A DNA stretch of 8,158 nucleotides from Actinomycetes bacterium (GTDB lineage: Bacteria > Actinomycetota > Actinomycetes > Actinomycetales > Cellulomonadaceae), in assembly GCA_021793115.1 (NCBI GenBank), contig JAJYTJ010000167.1, positions 1-8,158 of the forward strand, written 5' to 3'. The notes beneath the pieces were generated by a model that did no database searches, had not been told where the DNA came from, and saw only the letters and a program-made list of their open reading frames with translations. The position numbers were made by a program, and so were the translations under genes. Within the stretch, counting starts at the first letter, position 1, and the number at the start of each line of letters is the position of its first letter. Below are positions 3,975-8,158 of this stretch, piece by piece.

Positions 3975-6925
3975 CCCGCACCCACACCCGACCCGTCCAC
4001 ACCCCGGCAGACGTTGCCCGCGGCCTGGGGGCGGTGCTCGCCCTGGTCACGTTCGTCGTCGGCGTGCCCGCCGCCCTGGTCGCCCTCGCGCCGATCTACC
4101 TGCCCGAACAGATCCGAAGTTGGGGGCAGCTGTGGGGCCGGATCGTCGCCCCCGACGACGCCACCCTCCTGCTTGCCGTCCTGGCCGCGGTCGCTTGGAT
4201 CGCGTGGGCGGCATTCACCACGTCCGTCCTCGTCGAGCTCGTCGCTGCTGCGCGCCGGCTACGCGCTCCGGCCGTCCCACTGCTCGGCGGGTTCCAACGC
4301 ACCGCCGCCCGGCTGCTGGCCGCCGCCGGGCTCCTGCTCGCCACCACCGGCACCCTCACCGTGACGGCCGCCCCAGCCGCAGCCAGCGCCCTCGTCGCGC
4401 CGCTGAACCACACGCCACCGCTCTCCGCCACGCCGCAGGCAGCCCCCGCCGCCCTGACGGTCGGTGGGGCATCGGCTGCCCCGACACCAACGTCGCGGAC
4501 AGCGACGCTGCCGACCGTGACCGTGCAGCGCGGGGACACCCTGTGGGACATCGCGGCCCGCCACCTCGGCGACCCGCTGCGTTACACCCAGATTCGCGAC
4601 CTCAATCTTGGCCGCACCCAATCCGACGGCGGCCGGCTGCGCGACGCCGACTGGCTCCAACCCGGGTGGACCCTCCTGCTGCCCGCCGACGCCACCAACG
4701 CCGACACACCGATCACCGCGACCAGCACCGCGCCGGCCGAGGAAGCCACCGTCGTCGTCAAGCCCGGCGACACCCTCTGGGACATCGCCCAGACCACGCT
4801 CGGTGACGGTGCGCGCTTCCCCGAGATCGCCGACCTCAACCACGACATCACCCAGCCCGACGGCGCTCGCCTGACCGACCCCGGCCTCATCCGACCCGGC
4901 TGGGTTCTGCGGCTGCCCAGCGAGGCGACGACGGTCGCGGCGCCCGCATCGCCCGCCGGCGCCGTCGCCTCACCCCAGCCCTCCGGGCCGATGACAACCC
5001 CAGCGGCCGTCACACAACCGACGACCCAGCCGACCGCCTCCCCGGCAGATGCCGCTCCCGTGCCGCTGACGGCCGAAGCCGCGCCATCGCTCGCGTCCAC
5101 CGGCGGCGACGCTGAGGCGGTGGCCAATCTCGACGCCGAAGTCCACGATGCTCGCTCGACGAACACCTGGTTCCTGGGTTTCGCCGCCCTCGGTGCCGTC
5201 GGCATCGTCGGCGAGATCGCCCGACGCCGGCACCTGCAGCAGCGCGCCCGCAAGATCGGCGAGACCATCCCCCTGCCCGAACCTGCCTCGCCGGCCGCTT
5301 CGGCCGAACGCGCCCTGCGCGCCGCCGCCACTCCGGTCAGCATCGAGGCCATCCGGACCACCCTGGCCAACGTCGGCTGCCGCTGCTTTGACTCCGGCCG
5401 CGAGCTGCCACGGGTCGGCGCCCTCCTGCTCGACGAGAACCACCTGACGCTTCTGCTCGTCGACGACTCCCCCGACGCCGTCGCCCCCTTCACCGCCACG
5501 AACCCGCGCACCTGGGTAGCCACCACCGCAGACGTCGCCACCGAGCAGCCGATCGACGACCCCGACCAGTGCATCCCGTACCCGCTGCTCGTCGTCCTCG
5601 GCCACACCGAGGACGCCACCCTCATCGTCAACCTCGAGGCGGCCGGCACCCTCTCGATCGTCGGCGACGACACCGCCGCCGAAGACGCCCTGCGCGCTCT
5701 CGTGATGGAAGCTGGCACCTCGGACCTGGCGAGCCAACTCGCGATCCACGTCGACGAACCGCTCACGGAACTGGAAGGTGCCTTCGAGGACTTCCGGCTG
5801 CGTGCAACCGACGAGCGGGACGATCGCGCCGCCACCGAGGCCACCATCGCCGACATCCTCCGAGCCGCCGGACACGACGACACGCTCCAAGCACGAAGTC
5901 GCCGCGAGCTCGACGACCTGTGGCTGCCGGTCGCGTTCGTTGAGAATGCTCTCCAGGCCAAGCCGAGTGCGCCGTGGAGCGGAGTGGTCACGGTCACTCG
6001 GGAGCCAACCGAGGTCGGATGGACAGCCCGGATCGCTGCCGATGGGTCAGCCCGCCTTGAGCCGCTCGCGCTCGACTGCCAACCGCAACGGCTGTCCGAC
6101 GAGCACATGGAACGACTCCACTCGGCGCTGATGATCGCCCTGCCACCGGAGTCACGGCGTACGCCGCAAGAGCTGACGACGACCGTCGCTGAGGACATCG
6201 AGACGCTGCGGGCCGCGCACCCGCCGATCGAACCGACTCCGCCCACCGAGCCGGCGGTAACGATCAACGTGCTCGGCCCCATCAACATCCGCGGACTCCC
6301 ACCGGGCAAGAAGCCGCTCAGCACCTTCATGGAGGAGTTGCTCGTTTACCTCTCCCTGCACGGCCCGGCCACCGGGCCAGACCTCGACGAGGCGCTGTGG
6401 AACGGGCAACGCGTCGACCCGCAGACCCGAGCGTCGCTCATCTACCGCGCCCGCCAACGCGTAACCGAGGATGTTCTCCCCGTGGTCGGCCGATGGCAGC
6501 CCCTTCGCCTCTCCGATGCCGTAACCACCGACTGGTGCCAGTTCCAGCAACTCGTCGCCGACGCCCTGACCCACGACGGTCCGGAGCGCATCGACGGCCT
6601 CACACGGGCACTGACCCTCGTGCGCGACCGCCCGTTCCGCGGAATCGAGGGTTCTACCTACACCTGGGCCGATTACGACATCCAACGCATGACGAGCGCC
6701 GTCGCCGACGCTGCTCACCTCCTCGCACGGCTGCAGTCAGAGTCCGGCGAATCCCGCCGAGCCGTCGAGACTGCAATGCTTGGTCTGGTCGTCGAGCCGT
6801 TCTCCCCGTCACTGCAGCAAATCGCTCTCACCGCGACGGAAGCTGTCGCGGGAGCCAACGAAGCGCAACGTCTCCGACGGCGGTTTGCGGTCGCGATGTC
6901 GCGAGTCGATCCGGAACTTGCCTGA
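3971..6925 (+). CDS. Membrane-bound LysM-BTAD protein: putative cell-wall-sensing SARP-type regulator
   Basis: This 984-aa protein is a multi-domain membrane protein. Hydrophobic segments lie at about 17-43, 64-92 and 111-138. They are followed by two LysM domains (about 182-238 and 259-316), each with GDTLWDIA and ending LQPGWTLLLP or IRPGWVLRLP. A Pro/Thr/Ala-rich linker (317-395) and a fourth membrane helix (about 398-416) come next. The basic RRRHLQQRARK then marks the cytoplasmic side. Basic residues after helix 2 (RRLR, 95-98) support an N-in topology that places LysM outside and the C-terminus inside. Residues 455-760 form an unassigned cytoplasmic region of a kind seen in actinobacterial relatives. 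About 763-850 resembles the SARP/OmpR-type winged helix (INVLGPINIRG, DLDEALW), and about 855-984 resembles BTAD, ending VDPELA. LysM binds peptidoglycan glycan chains; BTAD regulators activate transcription. Coupling the two, perhaps to control this pilus, is inference. The start is fixed by GGAGG and the ATGA overlap. Confidence 0.87.
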   Translation: MTRTHTRPVHTPADVARGLGAVLALVTFVVGVPAALVALAPIYLPEQIRSWGQLWGRIVAPDDATLLLAVLAAVAWIAWAAFTTSVLVELVAAARRLRAPAVPLLGGFQRTAARLLAAAGLLLATTGTLTVTAAPAAASALVAPLNHTPPLSATPQAAPAALTVGGASAAPTPTSRTATLPTVTVQRGDTLWDIAARHLGDPLRYTQIRDLNLGRTQSDGGRLRDADWLQPGWTLLLPADATNADTPITATSTAPAEEATVVVKPGDTLWDIAQTTLGDGARFPEIADLNHDITQPDGARLTDPGLIRPGWVLRLPSEATTVAAPASPAGAVASPQPSGPMTTPAAVTQPTTQPTASPADAAPVPLTAEAAPSLASTGGDAEAVANLDAEVHDARSTNTWFLGFAALGAVGIVGEIARRRHLQQRARKIGETIPLPEPASPAASAERALRAAATPVSIEAIRTTLANVGCRCFDSGRELPRVGALLLDENHLTLLLVDDSPDAVAPFTATNPRTWVATTADVATEQPIDDPDQCIPYPLLVVLGHTEDATLIVNLEAAGTLSIVGDDTAAEDALRALVMEAGTSDLASQLAIHVDEPLTELEGAFEDFRLRATDERDDRAATEATIADILRAAGHDDTLQARSRRELDDLWLPVAFVENALQAKPSAPWSGVVTVTREPTEVGWTARIAADGSARLEPLALDCQPQRLSDEHMERLHSALMIALPPESRRTPQELTTTVAEDIETLRAAHPPIEPTPPTEPAVTINVLGPINIRGLPPGKKPLSTFMEELLVYLSLHGPATGPDLDEALWNGQRVDPQTRASLIYRARQRVTEDVLPVVGRWQPLRLSDAVTTDWCQFQQLVADALTHDGPERIDGLTRALTLVRDRPFRGIEGSTYTWADYDIQRMTSAVADAAHLLARLQSESGESRRAVETAMLGLVVEPFSPSLQQIALTATEAVAGANEAQRLRRRFAVAMSRVDPELA

Positions 6926-6993
6926 ACCGGGCCTTGGGGGTCAGCTCGAGGCCGAGGTAGCGGCGTCGTTTGGCCCGTCATCGTGCTGCTCGG
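6926..6993. other. Short convergent intergenic region
   Basis: These 68 nt separate the convergent LysM-BTAD and McrC stops. The only hairpin I can draw is GGCCT/AGGCC (5 bp, 14-nt loop, 6930-6953) with no T-run, so no convincing intrinsic terminator is visible. The minus strand from 6977 to 6927 reads RAKRRRYLGLELTPKAR without a stop. It is directly preceded by a TGA and has no start, so it may be a relic of another gene or chance. Confidence 0.4.
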
Positions 6994-8034
6994 TCAGGAC
7001 GGCCCCTGCCCCGTCGATGCGTGCGTGACGATTGCCGCCGCAAGGTCACTCACCTGTGACAGCAGGCCGGTGGGCTCCTGATCGAGATCGAGCGTGTGCT
7101 GGAAGATCTCGGTGCCCGCTCCGCGGATGACATGGCTCAGGGCTACTTCGTTGCCCTTCGCGTAAACCAGATGTCCCCGCGGCAATCCCATCACGGAGCA
7201 GTAGGCGAGCATCTGGTACAGGTCCGCGTTCGGGAAACCGCTGGGCTTCTCGGCCTTGTACTTGGCGTCGATGACCGCAGTTGGTGATGTTGATCCAATG
7301 GCGTACCAGACGAGGTCCGGGCGCATCGGCACCGAGTCAGCCTCATCGAGGTGCCAGGTGTCCTGCGGGCGGCACAGGCCCCCAGCACGGGTGAGCGCGC
7401 TACCGAGCGCCGCGGTGAGGAAGTCCTCGTAGAGCCGCGACATGTCGAGCATGAAGCCGCTGATGCTCACAGCACCGGCGGCCTGCTCGACGGAGCCGCC
7501 GCGGAGCACGAGCTCGGCGAGTCGTAGTGCCAGGTGATAGCGGGCATTGAGTCGCGACGGGTGCCAGGTGGGCAACGGCATTCCGGCTCGCAACGGGGTG
7601 ACATCGGCGGTCAGTCGGACAAGGTGCATGAGGGATCGCCGGGTGTGGGAATCGATGCCGCCAAGCCGCAGCAGGATGGTCGCGGCGCCGCGGAGCAGCT
7701 GGTTCTCGGGGATGTCGACGTCGTACTCGTCGTACCGGATCTCCAACGGCACAGCCATGCCGAACCGTCGCTTCAGCTGCTCGGCCGTTCGGATCCGGCC
7801 CCGGACCACCGGCGATGACGTCTCCTCAACCCGGTAGCCCTGCAAGAGGCCGTGTTGCGTGGCGTGCTCCGCCTGCCGGACAAATGCGCCGGCGATGGCG
7901 GTCAGAAGGTCCGCGTCCTCCCGAAGCGCGAGGTCCTCGTCGCGCCAGGAGCGCTGGTCGCGCGCGTAGCCGAGCAGGAAGAACAAGCGCCGGATGGCGA
8001 TCTTCGGGGCCACCCAGATCTCCACGGCTCCCAC
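6994..8034 (-). CDS. mcrC: McrC-family modification-dependent restriction endonuclease subunit, N-terminus uncertain
   Basis: McrC is the nuclease partner of the McrB GTPase in restriction of methylated or otherwise modified DNA. From the GTG at 8034 the product is 346 aa. The conserved McrC block VGAVEIWVAPKIAIRRLFFLLGY lies at the very N-terminus, followed by WRDEDLALRED (30-40). The segment YDEYDVDIPENQLL lies at 101-114 and LYEDF at 201-205. The PD-(D/E)xK site is complete: D240 (RPDLV), D256 and K258 (VIDAKYK), followed by DLYQMLAY at 271-278. Most relatives have about 50 further residues before the VGAV block. The frame stays open to the right edge, but the extra residues (His/Gln-rich) do not resemble McrC, and the GTG has no Shine-Dalgarno. 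The gene is therefore either N-terminally shortened or begins here atypically. mcrB would be expected upstream, beyond 8158. G+C is visibly lower than in the tad operon, suggesting separate acquisition. Confidence 0.85.
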   Translation of the reverse strand: MGAVEIWVAPKIAIRRLFFLLGYARDQRSWRDEDLALREDADLLTAIAGAFVRQAEHATQHGLLQGYRVEETSSPVVRGRIRTAEQLKRRFGMAVPLEIRYDEYDVDIPENQLLRGAATILLRLGGIDSHTRRSLMHLVRLTADVTPLRAGMPLPTWHPSRLNARYHLALRLAELVLRGGSVEQAAGAVSISGFMLDMSRLYEDFLTAALGSALTRAGGLCRPQDTWHLDEADSVPMRPDLVWYAIGSTSPTAVIDAKYKAEKPSGFPNADLYQMLAYCSVMGLPRGHLVYAKGNEVALSHVIRGAGTEIFQHTLDLDQEPTGLLSQVSDLAAAIVTHASTGQGPS

Positions 8035-8158
8035 CCGGGCCTGACTCGTGCCACCCTGGACGGCCGGGTGTGACCGTGGGTCGCTGACCTGCTGGTTCGT
8101 GGCGTGGTGGTGCTGGATGTGGTCACTAAGAACCTGGTCGTGGAAGCCTGCCGGGGCG
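8035..8158. other. Right-edge region upstream of mcrC, no complete gene
   Basis: No promoter or Shine-Dalgarno for mcrC can be recognised here. On the plus strand a frame beginning after the TGA at 8071-8073 runs open to the edge and contains VVVLDVVTKNLVVEACRG, with G-rich first codon positions and mostly G/C third positions, as in actinobacterial genes. In the antisense direction the mcrC frame also stays open, but it reads as a His/Gln-rich peptide typical of the shadow of a Val/Asp/Leu-rich gene. A plus-strand gene or gene fragment continuing rightward is thus possible but unidentified. Confidence 0.3.

Noticed and set aside
4582..6330. Long minus-strand open frame (582 codons) opposite the LysM-BTAD gene
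   Set aside because: It is an antisense shadow caused by high GC: Ser/Arg/Ala-rich translation with no domain, lying fully opposite a gene with clear LysM and BTAD domains.
6930..6953. Hairpin GGCCT/AGGCC as an intrinsic terminator for the pilus operon
   Set aside because: Only 5 bp with a 14-nt loop and no T-run on either strand.
1..8158. CRISPR arrays, tRNA or rRNA genes, insertion sequences, attachment-site repeats
   Set aside because: No regularly spaced repeats, cloverleaf-like sequences, transposase motifs or paired terminal repeats could be recognised by reading.

Overview
The window comes from a very GC-rich Gram-positive actinobacterium. Sixty-base samples of the pilus genes count about 80% G+C, the codons are strongly GC-ending, and the protein families are ones typical of Actinobacteria (the streptomycete/nocardioid type of CpaF, TadE/TadG-like pseudopilins, and a SARP-type BTAD regulator). 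I cannot name a genus.

Positions 1-6925 hold a single plus-strand operon for a Tad/Flp-type (type IVc) pilus. In order they are: the C-terminal part of a CpaF/TadA ATPase (cut by the left edge), TadB-like and TadC-like T2SSF platform proteins, a 66-aa Flp-like prepilin, two TadE-like pseudopilins, a TadG-like protein, and a 984-aa membrane protein with two LysM domains outside the cell and a SARP-type winged helix plus BTAD region inside. Six of the seven gene junctions are start/stop overlaps (ATGA or TGATG). The only gap is 14 nt, in front of the prepilin, and it contains a strong Shine-Dalgarno sequence. The genes therefore look co-transcribed and translationally coupled. No promoter is visible, because the 5' end of the operon lies outside the window. 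The prepilin peptidase, the TadZ/CpaE-like protein and any SAF/CpaB-like protein are also absent and may lie upstream.

A plausible working model starts with the ATPase, which powers a TadB/TadC inner-membrane platform. The platform assembles the small pilin into a fibre that carries TadE/TadG-like minor subunits. The last gene encodes a possible cell-wall-sensing regulator that couples peptidoglycan binding to transcription. That last role is inference.

Positions 6994-8034 on the minus strand encode a convergent McrC-family protein with an intact PD-(D/E)xK nuclease site. McrC is the endonuclease partner of the McrB GTPase in modification-dependent restriction. Its composition is clearly lower in G+C than the tad genes (about 58% in a 60-base sample). 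The usual McrC N-terminal segment is not recognisable, and McrB is not in the window. The last ~125 nt (8035-8158) hold no complete gene, but a plus-strand frame there looks weakly coding. The unit of operon plus restriction component looks like accessory, possibly mobile, DNA, but no integrase, transposase, attachment site, tRNA or CRISPR was found.
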